From NCBI RefSeq assembly GCF_016097555.1, contig NC_054711.1:35957550-36021549 (forward strand): DNA of 64,000 nt, given 5' to 3'. Numbering within the stretch: the first letter of the stretch is position 1; the number at the start of each line of letters is the position of its first letter. Of this stretch, positions 46,181 through 58,080 are shown one piece after another. This DNA comes from Gigantopelta aegis (Eukaryota > Mollusca > Gastropoda > Neomphalida > Peltospiridae). The position numbers were made by a program, and so were the translations under genes. The notes under the pieces were generated by a model. That model saw nothing but the letters and a program-made list of their open reading frames with translations. It was not told the DNA's origin and did not search any database.

Positions 46181-47373
46181 TTCATACCGGCCGGTTCATC
46201 GTCAACAGATTCTCATATCGGCCGGTTCATCGTCAAGAGATTCTCATATCGGCCGGTTTATTGTTAACAGATGCCCATATCGGCCGGTTCATCGTCAACA
46301 GATTCTCATATCGGCCGGTTCATCGTCAAGAGATTCTCATATCGGCCGGTTTATTGTTAACATATGCCCATATCGGCCGGTTCATCGTCAACAGATTCTC
46401 ATATCGGCCGGTTCATCGTCAATAGATTCTCATATCGGCCGGTTCATCGTCAACAGATTCTCATATCGGCCGGTTCATCGTCAACAGATTCTCATATCGG
46501 CCGGTTTATTGTTAACAGATGCCCATATCGGCCGGTTCATCGTCAACAGATTCTCATATCGGCCGATTCATCGTCAACAGATTCTCATATCGGCCGGTTC
46601 ATCGTCTAGAGATTCTCATATCGGCCGGTTTATTGTTAACATATGCCCATATCGGCCGGTTCATCGTCAACAGATTCTCATATCGGCCGGTTCATCGTCA
46701 ACAGATTCTCATATCGGCCGGTTCATCGTCAACAGATTCTCATATCGGCGGGTTTATTGTTAAGATATGCCCATATCGCCTGGTTCATCGTCAACAAATT
46801 CTCATATCGGCCAGTTTATTGTTAACAGATGCCCATATCGCCCGGTTCATCGTCAACAGATTCTCATATCGGCCGGTTTATTGTTAACAGATGCCCATAT
46901 CGGCCGGTTCATCGTCAACAGATTCTCATATCGGCCGGTTCATCGTCAATAGATTCTCATATCGGCCGGTTCATCGTCAACAGATTCTCATATCGGCCGG
47001 TTCATCGTCAACAGATTCTCATATCGGCCGGTTTATTGTTAACAGATGCCCATATCGGCCGGTTCATCGTCAACAGATTCTCATATCGGCCGGTTCATCG
47101 TCAACAGATTCTCATATCGGCCGGTTCATCGTCAACAGATTCTCATATCGGCGGGTTTATTGTTAAGATATGCCCATATCGCCTGGTTCATCGTCAACAA
47201 ATTCTCATATCGGCCAGTTTATTGTTAACAGATGCCCATATCGCCCGGTTCATCGTCAACAGATTCTCATATCGGCCGGTTTATTGTTAACAGATGCCCA
47301 TATCGGCCGGTTCATCGTCAACAGATTCTCATATCGGCTGGTTGATCGTCAACATATTCTCATATCGACCGGT
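46181..47373 (+). repeat. 31-bp tandem array, about 38 units, two unit types
   Basis: Type a: ATTCTCATATCGGCCGGTTC, ATCGTCAACAG. Type b: ATGCCCATATCGGCCGGTTT, ATTGTTAACAG. Rare variants (GCGGGTTTATTGTTAAGATA near 46748 and 47151) recur 403 bp apart, so a 13-unit block was duplicated. CGGCCG is palindromic in every unit. 31 is not a multiple of 3, so frames rotate and are meaningless. There are no spacers, so it is not a CRISPR. Confidence 0.97.
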
Positions 47374-47385
47374 CTCTTAACCGAA

Positions 47386-47515
47386 TAGGAGCAACACCAC
47401 CATAAGCGTACGGGGGCGAGGGCGGGTGCAGGGGCACCCTCACCCACCCAGTAGCACAGCAAATCCTCAAATGATAGAGATATTTTGGCAAACTGGGCTG
47501 ACCTGAAACCGTTTC
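47386..47515. mobile_element. Left end of a CATAAGCGTACG TIR element
   Basis: CCATAAGCGTACGGGGGCGA and GGGGCACCCTCACCCACCCA followed by CAAATCCTCAAATG match the left part of the element at 52028. The right end is absent. Confidence 0.6.
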
Positions 47516-47602
47516 ACTATGTATTACCATCATTTTACTATGTATTACCATCATTTCACTATGTATTACCATCATTTTACTATGTATTACCATCATTTTA
47601 CT
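47516..47602 (+). repeat. 21-bp tandem repeat, 4 units
   Basis: ACTATGTATTACCATCATTT plus one base, four times, within the TIR-element fragment; one unit has TTTC in place of TTTT. Confidence 0.9.
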
Positions 47603-47631
47603 CACATTATTAGTTGTAATCCACGGAGAAG

Positions 47632-47868
47632 AAAGGAATGTTTTATTTAACGACACACTCAACACATTTTATTTACGGTTATATGGCGTCAGACATATGG
47701 TTAAGGACCACACAGATATTGAGAGAGGAAACCCGCTGTCGCCACTTTATGAGCTCTTTTCGATTAGCAGCAAGGGATCTTTTATATGCACCATCCCACA
47801 GACAGGGCAGTACAAACCACGGCCTTTGAAATACCAGTCGTGGTGCACTGGCTGGAACGAGAAATTGA
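47632..47868 (-). mobile_element. SINE, A tail (minus), head missing
   Basis: From GTTTTATTTAACGACACACT to CACTGGCTGGAACGAGAAAT. The part with the tRNA-like head is replaced by a plus-strand SINE starting at about 47869. Confidence 0.8.
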
Positions 47869-47959
47869 ATCCCACGGAGGACCCATTCTCTTTCCCCCGT
47901 TTCAACCAGTGCCCCACGATTGGCATAGCGAAGGTAGTCCTGTTTGTGGGAAGTGCATA

Positions 47960-49469
47960 ATATTCTCTTCAAAAAAAGAAACGCATAAAGCATATTTTTC
48001 ATAACATTAATTTTGAAATAACACAATAGTGAATGTTTTAGTATTATCTTATTCTATAGCTAGTGGATATGATATCATGCAATTCTGAAGCTGACAAAAC
48101 GCATGATTTGACGTCAGCACGTGCAAATATGTTTTTCACAATATTCATAATAATGGCTGCAGAGCTCACATTTATCACGTACAAATCATGCACGTACAGC
48201 ACGTGCACTACCCCTTGACAGAAAATTGAGTTACATTCACACACGCATTATCGATAGTGTCGCTACGTAACGTTGAAATCATGCCCAGGCTGACAGAACC
48301 ACAACGTAACAACGCAATTGGCTGGATGGAAGCCGGGGAATCGCAATCAACAGTTGCACGTCTTTTCAACACATCTCAGAGTACAATATCTAGGCTTTGG
48401 CACCGTTATCAGCAAACTGGAGTGTCACGTGACCGCCCCAGATCCGGTCGTCCCAGAGTTACCACACCGGCGCAAGACAGATACATACGTCTACGACATT
48501 TACGTGACAGATTCCTAACTGCTTCATCATCAACTTCTGCCATACCTGGGATGCGAAGAATTTCGGACCAGACCGTAAGAAACCGTTTACGTGAAGCCAA
48601 TATCCGAGCTAGAAGACCAGCTAGACGGATAATTTTAAACGCGCAACATAGGCGTCTACGGCTTACATGGTGCAGACGTTGTCTGATATGGCGTCGACAG
48701 CAGTGGCGAAGAGTGGCTTTCAGCGACGAGTCGCGTTTTTTGCTTCAACGCGCCGACGGCAGAGCTAGAGTTTAACGACGACGTAACTAGGTTTATGCCA
48801 ATAAGTGTGTGCGGCAGGTGGACAGATATGGAGGGAGGAGTGTTATGGTATGGGCGGCCATCACTTACACTGGCAGAACAGACCTTGTACATGTCCCAGG
48901 TCAGCTAACAGCCCAACGTTACTGCAACGAAATTCTCCAGCGTCACGCCATACCTTTCATCAACGCAGAAAATGTCATCTTCCAGCACGACAATGCACGA
49001 ACACATAGCGCACGTATAACAACAGACTTCCTGAATCAACACAATGTCGGAGTGATGCCATGGCCTTCAAGATCACCTGATCTTAACCCCATCGAGCACC
49101 GGTGGGATGAACTAGATCGACGTTTACGGCAACGTAACCCTGCGCCACAAACGCTACCCCCAGCTGCTCCAGGCTTTGCAACAAACATGGGCTGTGATTC
49201 AAGCATTATTTGATTCCATGCGTAGGAGATGCAAAGCCGTCATTGCTGCTCATGGGGCTCATACTCGATATTAGTGTCCATGACCGTGACCTTGATACGG
49301 TGGCCTAATCCTGTTGATTTGATAGACGATTTCATTCCAAGTGATGATCTGATCATGTTTAACAAGTTTCAGTTTTACTGCTCTGGTATTGAGCAAAGAT
49401 ATGATGCTATAAATCTGCAACCCAATCCTAACATATACCAGTTATGCGTTTCTTTTTTTGAAGAGTATA
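47960..49469 (+). mobile_element. Tc1-like transposon inserted in a SINE
   Basis: The ends TCTTCAAAAAAAGAAACGCA and TGCGTTTCTTTTTTTGAAGA are near-perfect inverted repeats of about 27 bp. The element is about 1.5 kb with one plus-strand transposase gene. The target is a TA in the SINE at 47869-49602. The ends resemble those of the decayed element at 14679. Confidence 0.9.
48281..49274 (+). pseudogene. Tc1-like transposase with frameshifts
   Basis: The start at 48281 (MPRLTEPQRNNAIGWMEAG) begins a helix-turn-helix with QSTISRLWHRYQQTG, followed by the GRPRVTT linker and FSDESRFLLQ with the first catalytic Asp. The frame is lost near 48770. It recovers around 48810 with YGGRSVMVWAAI, FQHDNARTHSA (second Asp) and SPDLNPIEHRWDELDRRL (Glu); I count 34 residues between the last two, as in classic Tc1. 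A second shift near 49150 moves the C-terminus to another frame, ending in AAHGAHTRY and TAG at 49272-49274. It is thus a recently damaged copy, not active. The upstream in-frame Met at 48257 is less likely as start because MPRL aligns with other Tc1 proteins. Confidence 0.9.
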
Positions 49470-49602
49470 TAAAATATCCCTTCATGTTAATGATGGGGGG
49501 GGGGGGGGGCGTAGCGAGTTTTCTCCGACTCTGTCACGGTTTCTATGTCACAATTATCAAATGTTTGAGCCCTAGAGGTGTCGTTAAACAAAACAAACTG
49601 CA

Positions 49603-50084
49603 ACTGAAGACCATGCACCAGAACTGCTGAAACCATCTTGGTGGACCTTAAGATGGTGTCGAAAATGTCCCAAAGTCAACCAAAGGTCAGGGCGGCTATC
49701 TTGAATTTTAAATTGGCTCGAAAATAACAATGCTGGGTGAAGGTCATGAGAGGATCATTTCGACCAAGTTTGGTTAAAACCTGCCTGGTGGAACTGGACA
49801 AGAAGTAAACAATGTGAAAAGTAGAGGGACGATAGGAGCAAATTTAATATTGAATATCTGTCCAATTTGTTTGGCAAATGAACTCAAATTTGGCTACATA
49901 TTGGAGATGAAAAACGCCATATTTGGCCTCATAACAATACTTTGTGGTCACATTAAAGCCTGATATGATCTACTAGTGGTGTGTTCAAGTTTAGGTATAA
50001 TGTTCAAAACAAGTAGGAGATATTCAAATATAACATTAAATAATAGGAATTATTGCAAACTCACACAGGGTTATTAGAGAAAGT
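49603..50084. other. No gene seen
   Basis: No domain or exon signal. Words such as AACCATCTTGGTGGAC and GGCGGCTATCTTGAATTTT suggest an old repeat. The source is unknown. Confidence 0.4.
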
Positions 50085-50086
50085 TA

Positions 50087-50386
50087 AAGTTTGGTTTGTT
50101 TAACGACACCACAAGAGCATATTGCTTTATTAAACATCGGCTATTGGATGTTAAACATTTGGTAATTTTGACATGTAGTCTTAGAGAGGAAACCCGCTGC
50201 ATTTTTCCATTAGTTGCAAAGGATATTTTATAAGCAGCATCCCATAGACAGGATAAAATATACCACGGCCTTTGAGGTACCAGTCGCAGTGCACTGTCTG
50301 GAATGAGAAATAGCTCAATACGGCGATCGATCCCAAACAGACCGCACATCAAGCGAGCGCTTTACCACTGGGCTACGCCTCGTTAT
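50087..50386 (-). mobile_element. Full-length SINE, type 1 head, B tail (minus)
   Basis: Tail GGTTTGTTTAACGACACCAC to head CTTTACCACTGGGCTACGCC. GTTATTA lies on both sides (about 50070 and 50382), a likely 7-bp duplication. Confidence 0.9.
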
Positions 50387-50602
50387 TACACAATGTATTA
50401 TCTTGAAATGTTCATGTGTATATATCATATATGTAATTCGACTTGACCAAATGAAACACAAATTGATGCCAGGGGATAAGAGGGTGAATTTGAAGTTTTT
50501 GCTTCAGGGGTTTAGTTATTTAATGGGTGAAAACTCCGGCCATTCGCTAAACATGCACGGGTCCGGCGAGGCGTGCTCCTTAACAATGAATGAAATGGAA
50601 TG

Positions 50603-50662
50603 GAATAGAATGAATGCATGTTTAACGACACCCCAGCACACACAAACAAACAAAACATCGGC
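50603..50662 (-). mobile_element. C-tail SINE fragment (minus)
   Basis: ATGAATGCATGTTTAACGAC, ACCCCAGCACACACAAAC, CATCGGCCATTAG is the C-type end. The head and body are absent. Confidence 0.7.
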
Positions 50663-50674
50663 CATTAGCAAGCG

Positions 50675-51000
50675 TCCAGTCTGAGTTTCGATCATCCTGG
50701 CCCATTGTTCTTGGACTGCAACACCCAACTCGGCCAAAGTGGTCGGCTGATGTTCACGTTGTCTGTGACGTCGCCCCATAATATCCCAGTCTGGTTTGGT
50801 AGGTGAAAGCTCAGTGTTGATAGTTTGCTGTTGCGCGATTCACGACGAATGCCGCCACTAGTCTATTACGATGATCTTGGGCGTTGTTTCGATAATCGAA
50901 ATTTTGGCCAGCGTAACTATGGGTAATATTGGCCTGTGAGCCTCCCTTGAACAATGCGAAGTTGGGTTCTGGCAGTCATGGTGATTCCACCCGAGACCTT
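50675..51000 (-). pseudogene. Tc1-like transposase C-terminal relic
   Basis: On the minus strand a readable piece (MGRRHRQREHQPTTLAELG, then VQEQWARM) is like the C-terminal end of Tc1 transposases after the catalytic Glu. Further upstream, the DNA word CCTCCCTTGAACA also occurs at 15188 in the decayed element at 14679, where it encodes the segment after FGGGSVMMW. No complete frame, TIR or second end is visible, so only a fragment remains, perhaps disrupted by the AT-rich run at 51000-51040. Confidence 0.65.
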
Positions 51001-51292
51001 ATTATTTTTATTTTTATTTATTTATTTTTTTAATTTATTTTTATTGTCCCAGATCACAAACATAGCAGCCCGAGACTTTAATTGATCCGCCACAAACTTT
51101 TTTTTTCTCACAAAGCCTGTTTATGTCTTACACGCGTTAAAAGTGTTTCATACATTCGCAATGCTTTTAATAAACACCTACATTTGAGGAAAACAAAATT
51201 CATAAATTCGAGCCCTGGTGTCCGTGTCAAAGACAAGACGATATAGTAATATTGCCACAGTCCGTGCAGAATGTACGCAAGCATAAATGTTA

Positions 51293-51673
51293 AAGGGACA
51301 TTCCTGAGTTTGCTGCAATTTATGTCATCGACTAACAGATACTTTTTTAACGATTGTAATTGCATATGAAATATATTTGTCTGCATAAAATATCAGTGTC
51401 TGTATATTAAACGTGTTTCTGATCGTTTTAATATTTGTTCTAGGTTAAATTTCATTTTATTTCCTAAAAGATTGTTTTTTCGTACGTACGAAATTATTTG
51501 AAGACACAATCCAATTTGGGCTTCTTACAAACATTAAGACGATCAGAAACATATTGAATATACAGACATTGATATTCTAAACGAGAAAATATATTTAATA
51601 TACAAGTTTAATCGTAGAAATAGTTTATTAGTCGAAAACATCTTACAATGCAGAAAACTCAGGAATGTCCCTT
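51293..51673. mobile_element. Palindromic TA-flanked MITE, copy 2
   Basis: AAGGGACATTCCTGAGTTTG and AAACTCAGGAATGTCCCTT with TA on each side; 381 bp, closely matching 40947-41331 throughout. Both copies keep the CGTACGTACG centre. Confidence 0.9.
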
Positions 51674-51949
51674 TACATTCGGCGTTGCACACACAGCTCG
51701 TGCAAAATGGGCTCACGTGATTCGCGTTTGTACGAACGGCTGCGTTTGGGTGATGCATCGAGTAGAAACTTTGTTGTGTATAATACACCTGGTTTTGAAT
51801 ATCCTCGACTTATTTTGGAGAGTATATTATGATTTAAAGAGTAAATTATACGTACGAGTATGACAACACACCCAACCTGTACCGATACACTCGGTTATAA
51901 TCGTTGTTCGTTGTTAATCCCGATCTCATAGATTCGACTGAATTTCTTA

Positions 51950-52027
51950 ACCATATACAGGATACTACATACCACGGCCTTTGATGTGCCAGTCGTTGTG
52001 CACTGGCTGGAGCGAGAAATAGTCCAA
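51950..52027 (-). mobile_element. SINE body fragment (minus)
   Basis: GGATACTACATACCACGGCC, GTCGTTGTGCACTGGCTGGA, AGTCCAATGGGCC. It stops exactly where the CATAAGCGTACG TIR element begins. Confidence 0.7.
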
Positions 52028-52204
52028 TGGGCCATAAGCGTACGAGACGAGGGGGGGGGCGGAAGGGGGGACTCACCCCTAGTACTGGAGCAAAACCTCA
52101 AATTCGGGCAAAAATTATAAAAATATTTGGAAAAAAAAGAGTGCTAATCAGACTTCTTTACCGTGTATTTCCATCAATTTACCCTCAAAATTAGTTGTAA
52201 TCAT

Positions 52205-52219
52205 CACTGGCGTAGGAAG

Positions 52220-52260
<41 letters not shown>

Positions 52261-52324
52261 TTTGTAGCAGCAGCGATTGTTTTTATATATTTATACATGT
52301 ATTTGGCACCTTCCTACGCCAGTG
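52205..52324. mobile_element. MITE, 120 bp, perfect 15-bp TIR
   Basis: CACTGGCGTAGGAAG and CTTCCTACGCCAGTG. A G-run of nearly 40 bases lies just inside the left end. A decayed relative ends CTTCCTATGCCAGTG at 58339-58353. Confidence 0.85.
52220..52258 (+). repeat. Poly-G tract
   Basis: About 38 G in a row within the MITE. Its length is likely to be unreliable, and it is a G-quadruplex candidate. Confidence 0.9.
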
Positions 52325-52459
52325 TCCATGTAAAAATGCGTAGTGATTCGTTTGCAAACCCATATAGCTGTTTGACTGTAATGCTAATATGTTATCCAGA
52401 TTAGGGCATTTTCGTTTAATTCACGCAAAAACCAACCTGCACCCCTACAAAAATGGGAG

Positions 52460-52808
52460 GGGAAGGCGGGGGTGGGGGTGGGTGGGGTACGTAGCCCAGT
52501 GGTAAAGCGTTCGCTTGATGCGCGGTCGGTCTGGGATCGATACCCGTCGGTGGACCCATTGAGCTATTTCTCGCTCCAGCCAGTGCACCTCGACAGGTAT
52601 ATCAAAGACCGCGGTATGTGCTATCCTGTGTGGGATGGTGCATATAAAAGATCCCTTGCTGCTAATCGAAAAAAGATTAGCCCATGAAGTGGCGAAAGCG
52701 GGTTTCCGCTCTCAGTATATGTGTGGTCCATAAACATATATTCGACGCCATATAACCGTATATAAAATGTGTTGAGTGCGTCATTAAATAAAACATTTCC
52801 TTCCTTTT
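52460..52808 (+). mobile_element. Full-length SINE, type 1 head, A tail, 17-bp target duplication
   Basis: CCCTACAAAAATGGGAG (52443-52459) recurs as CCCTACAGAAATGGGAG (52809-52825), one mismatch. Head GTAGCCCAGTGGTAAAGCG (A box), GGGATCGATACCC (B-box region), body GTATATCAAAGACCGCGG, tail GTGCGTCATTAAATAAAACA. Confidence 0.93.
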
Positions 52809-52824
52809 CCCTACAGAAATGGGA

Positions 52825-55800
52825 GCCTGTACACCAGGTCCTATATGCTGTACATTCTCCCATCCAGAGTGAGTTTAACGACTCACGGAGTATCTATAGG
52901 TGTACGGTCACTGCACCGACTTCGCTCTTACTAACAACTAACCCATTGCGCTGTACAGATAGGCCAGATAGCCTGTACACCAGGTCCTATATGCTGTATA
53001 TTCTCCCATCCAGAGTGAGTTTAACGACTCACTGAGTATCTATAGGTGTACGGTCACTGCACCGACTTCGCTCTTACTAACAACTAACCCATTGCGCTGT
53101 ACAGATAGGCCAGATAGCCTGTACACCAGGTCCTATATGCTGTACATTCTCCCATCCAGAGTGAGTTTAACGACTCACGGAGTATCTATAGGTGTACGGT
53201 CACTGCACCGACTTCGCTCTTACTAACAACTAACCCATTGCGCTGTACAGATAGGCCAGATAGCCTGTACACCAGGTCCTATATGCTGTATATTCTCCCA
53301 TCCAGAGTGAGTTTAACGACTCACTGAGTATCTATAGGTGTACGGTCACTGCACCGACTTCGCTCTTACTAACAACTAACCCATTGCGCTGTACAGATAG
53401 GCCAGATAGCCTGTACACCAGGTCCTATATGCTGTACATTCTCCCATCCAGAGTGAGTTTAACGACTCACGGAGTATCTATAGGTGTACGGTCACTGCAC
53501 CGACTTCGCTCTTACTAACAACTAACCCATTGCGCTGTACAGATAGGCCAGATAGCCTGTACACCAGGTCCTATATGCTGTATATTCTCCCATCCAGAGT
53601 GAGTTTAACGACTCACTGAGTATCTATAGGTGTACGGTCACTGCACCGACTTCGCTCTTACTAACAACTAACCCATTGCGCTGTACAGATAGGCCAGATA
53701 GCCTGTACACCAGGTCCTATATGCTGTATATTCTCCCATCCAGAGTGAGTTTAACGACTCACGGAGTATCTATAGGTGTACGGTCACTGCACCGACTTCG
53801 CTCTTACTAACAACTAACCCATTGCGCTGTACAGATAGGCCAGATAGCCTGTACACCAGGTCCTATATGCTGTATATTCTCCCATCCAGAGTGAGTTTAA
53901 CGACTCACTGAGTATCTATAGGTGTACGGTCACTGCACCGACTTCGCTCTTACTAACAACTAACCCATTGCGCTGTACAGATAGGCCAGATAGCCTGTAC
54001 ACCAGGTCCTATATGCTGTATATTCTCCCATCCAGAGTGAGTTTAACGACTCACTGAGTATCTATAGGTGTACGGTCACTGCACCGACTTCGCTCTTACT
54101 AACAACTAACCCATTGCGCTGTACAGATAGGCCAGATAGCCTGTACACCAGGTCCTATATGCTGTATATTCTCCCATCCAGAGTGAGTTTAACGACTCAC
54201 TGAGTATCTATAGGTGTACGGTCACTGCACCGACTTCGCTCTTACTAACAACTAACCCATTGCGCTGTACAGATAGGCCAGATAGCCTGTACACCAGGTC
54301 CTATATGCTGTATATTCTCCCATCCAGAGTGAGTTTAACGACTCACTGAGTATCTATAGGTGTACGGTCACTGCACCGACTTCGCTCTTACTAACAACTA
54401 ACCCATTGCGCTGTACAGATAGGCCAGATAGCCTGTACACCAGGTCCTATATGCTGTATATTCTCCCATCCAGAGTGAGTTTAACGACTCACGGAGTATC
54501 TATAGGTGTACGGTCACTGCACCGACTTCGCTCTTACTAACAACTAACCCATTGCGCTGTACAGATAGGCCAGATAGCCTGTACACCAGGTCCTATATGC
54601 TGTATATTCTCCCATCCAGAGTGAGTTTAACGACTCACGGAGTATCTATAGGTGTACGGTCACTGCACCGACTTCGCTCTTACTAACAACTAACCCATTG
54701 CGCTGTACAGATAGGCCAGATAGCCTGTACACCAGGTCCTATATGCTGTATATTCTCCCATCCAGAGTGAGTTTAACGACTCACTGAGTATCTATAGGTG
54801 TACGGTCACTGCACCGACTTCGCTCTTACTAACAACTAACCCATTGCGCTGTACAGATAGGCCAGATAGCCTGTACACCAGGTCCTATATGCTGTATATT
54901 CTCCCATCCAGAGTGAGTTTAACGACTCACTGAGTATCTATAGGTGTACGGTCACTGCACCGACTTCGCTCTTACTAACAACTAACCCATTGCGCTGTAC
55001 AGATAGGCCAGATAGCCTGTACACCAGGTCCTATATGCTGTATATTCTCCCATCCAGAGTGAGTTTAACGACTCACTGAGTATCTATAGGTGTACGGTCA
55101 CTGCACCGACTTCGCTCTTACTAACAACTAACCCATTGCGCTGTACAGATAGGCCAGATAGCCTGTACACCAGGTCCTATATGCTGTATATTCTCCCATC
55201 CAGAGTGAGTTTAACGACTCACTGAGTATCTATAGGTGTACGGTCACTGCACCGACTTCGCTCTTACTAACAACTAACCCATTGCGCTGTACAGATAGGC
55301 CAGATAGCCTGTACACCAGGTCCTATATGCTGTATATTCTCCCATCCAGAGTGAGTTTAACGACTCACTGAGTATCTATAGGTGTACGGTCACTGCACCG
55401 ACTTCGCTCTTACTAACAACTAACCCATTGCGCTGTACAGATAGGCCAGATAGCCTGTACACCAGGTCCTATATGCTGTATATTCTCCCATCCAGAGTGA
55501 GTTTAACGACTCACGGAGTATCTATAGGTGTACGGTCACTGCACCGACTTCGCTCTTACTAACAACTAACCCATTGCGCTGTACAGATAGGCCAGATAGC
55601 CTGTACACCAGGTCCTATATGCTGTATATTCTCCCATCCAGAGTGAGTTTAACGACTCACTGAGTATCTATAGGTGTACGGTCACTGCACCGACTTCGCT
55701 CTTACTAACAACTAACCCATTGCGCTGTACAGATAGGCCAGATAGCCTGTACACCAGGTCCTATATGCTGTATATTCTCCCATCCAGAGTGAGTTTAACG

Positions 55801-58080
55801 ACTCACTGAGTATCTATAGGTGTACGGTCGCTGCACCGACTTCGCTCTTACTAACAACTAACCCATTGCGCTGTACAGATAGGCCAGATAGCCTGTACAC
55901 CAGGTCCTATATGCTGTATATTCTCCCATCCAGAGTGAGTTTAACGACTCACTGAGTATCTATAGGTGTACGGTCGCTGCACCGACTTCGCTCTTACTAA
56001 CAACTAACCCATTGCGCTGTACAGATAGGCCAGATAGCCTGTACACCAGGTCCTATATGCTGTATATTCTCCCATCCAGAGTGAGTTTAACGACTCACTG
56101 AGTATCTATAGGTGTACGGTCACTGCACCGACTTCGCTCTTACTAACAACTAACCCATTGCGCTGTACAGATAGGCCAGATAGCCTGTACACCAGGTCCT
56201 ATATGCTGTATATTCTCCCATCCAGAGTGAGTTTAACGACTCACTGAGTATCTATAGGTGTACGGTCACTGCACCGACTTCGCTCTTACTAACAACTAAC
56301 CCATTGCGCTGTACAGATAGGCCAGATAGCCTGTACACCAGGTCCTATATGCTGTATATTCTCCCATCCAGAGTGAGTTTAACGACTCACTGAGTATCTA
56401 TAGGTGTACGGTCACTGCACTGACTTCGCTCTTACTAACAACTAACCCATTGCGCTGTACAGATAGGCCAGATAGCCTGTACACCAGGTCCTATATGCTG
56501 TATATTCTCCCATCCAGAGTGAGTTTAACGACTCACTGAGTATCTATAGGTGTACGGTCACTGCACCGACTTCGCTCTTACTAACAACTAACCCATTGCG
56601 CTGTACAGATAGGCCAGATAGCCTGTACACCAGGTCCTATATGCTGTATATTCTCCCATCCAGAGTGAGTTTAACGACTCACTGAGTATCTATAGGTGTA
56701 CGGTCACTGCACCGACTTCGCTCTTACTAACAACTAACCCATTGCGTTGTACAGATAGGCCAGATAGCCTGTACACCAGGTCCTATATGCTGTATATTCT
56801 CCCATCCAGAGTGAGTTTAACGACTCACGGAGTATCTATAGGTGTACGGTCACTGCACCGACTTCGCTCTTACTAACAACTAACCCATTGCGCTGTACAG
56901 ATAGGCCAGATAGCCTGTACACCAGGTCCTATATGCTGTATATTCTCCCATCCAGAGTGAGTTTAACGACTCACTGAGTATCTATAGGTGTACGGTCACT
57001 GCACCGACTTCGCTCTTACTAACAACTAACCCATTGCGTTGTACAGATAGGCCAGATAGCCTGTACACCAGGTCCTATATGCTGTATATTCTCCCATCCA
57101 GAGTGAGTTTAACGACTCACTGAGTATCTATAGGTGTACGGTCACTGCACCGACTTCGCTCTTACTAACAACTAACCCATTGCGCTGTACAGATAGGCCA
57201 GATAGCCTGTACACCAGGTCCTATATGCTGTATATTCTCCCATCCAGAGTGAGTTTAACGACTCACTGAGTATCTATAGATGTACGGTCACTGCACCGAC
57301 TTCGCTCTTACTAACAACTAACCCATTGCGCTGTACAGATAGGCCAGATAGCCTGTACACCAGGTCCTATATGCTGTATATTCTCCCATCCAGAGTGAGT
57401 TTAACGACTCACGGAGTATCTATAGGTGTACGGTCACTGCACCGACTTCGCTCTTACTAACAACTAACCCATTGCGCTGTACAGATAGGCCAGATAGCCT
57501 GTACACCAGGTCCTATATGCTGTATATTCTCCCATCCAGAGTGAGTTTAACGACTCACTGAGTATCTATAGGTGTACGGTCACTGCACCGACTTCGCTCT
57601 TACTAACAACTAACCCATTGCGCTGTACAGATAGGCCAGATAGCCTGTACACCAGGTCCTATATGCTGTATATTCTCCCATCCAGAGTGAGTTTAACGAC
57701 TCACTGAGTATCTATAGGTGTACGGTCACTGCACCGACTTCGCTCTTACTAACAACTAACCCATTGCGCTGTACAGATAGGCCAGATAGCCTGTACACCA
57801 GGTCCTATATGCTGTATATTCTCCCATCCAGAGTGAGTTTAACGACTCACTGAGTATCTATAGGTGTACGGTCACTGCACCGACTTCGCTCTTACTAACA
57901 ACTAACCCATTGCGCTGTACAGATAGGCCAGATAGCCTGTACACCAGGTCCTATATGCTGTATATTCTCCCATCCAGAGTGAGTTTAACGACTCACTGAG
58001 TATCTATAGGTGTACGGTCACTGCACCGACTTCGCTCTTACTAACAACTAACCCATTGCGCTGTACAGATAGGCCAGATA
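52825..58080 (+). repeat. 146-bp satellite, 36 units
   Basis: The unit begins GCCTGTACACCAGGTCCTAT and ends ATTGCGCTGTACAGATAGGC, CAGATA. The length 5,256 bp is exactly 36 x 146 by the positions I read. Units are nearly identical; the main variants are TACATT/TATATT and CACGG/CACTG, which alternate in the first six units (a dimer), plus rare GGTCGCTGC and GCGTTGTAC. The unit matches the middle of the type 2 SINE: CTCCCATCCAGAGTGAG against CTCCCACCCAGAGCGAG, and CTAACAACTAACCCATTG against CTAACGACTAACCCACTG. No frame is coding. Confidence 0.97.

Larger units (their letters stand above)
47869..49602 (+). mobile_element. SINE, B tail (plus), split by a Tc1 element
   Basis: 47869-47959 has AACCAGTGCCCCACGATTGG and TGTTTGTGGGAAGTGCATA. 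The same element resumes at about 49468 with TATAAAATATCCC and ends CCTAGAGGTGTCGTTAAACA. The break is exactly at the TA of the GCATATAAAAG word seen in other SINEs. Confidence 0.8.
52028..52459. mobile_element. CATAAGCGTACG TIR element with insertions
   Basis: Left end CATAAGCGTACGAGACGAGG at about 52027. The interior AACCTCAAATTCGGGCAAAA and AGTGATTCGTTTGCAAACCC is shared with 11827-12172. It is split by a MITE at 52205-52324. The right end ACAAAAATGGGAG is the target of the SINE at 52460-52808; what should follow the duplicated ACAGAAATGGGAG on the right (CCCGTACGCCTATG) is replaced by the satellite. Confidence 0.7.

Noticed and set aside
46181-47373. CRISPR-like look of regular short repeats
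   Set aside because: Units are contiguous with no unique spacers, and the sequence is eukaryotic.
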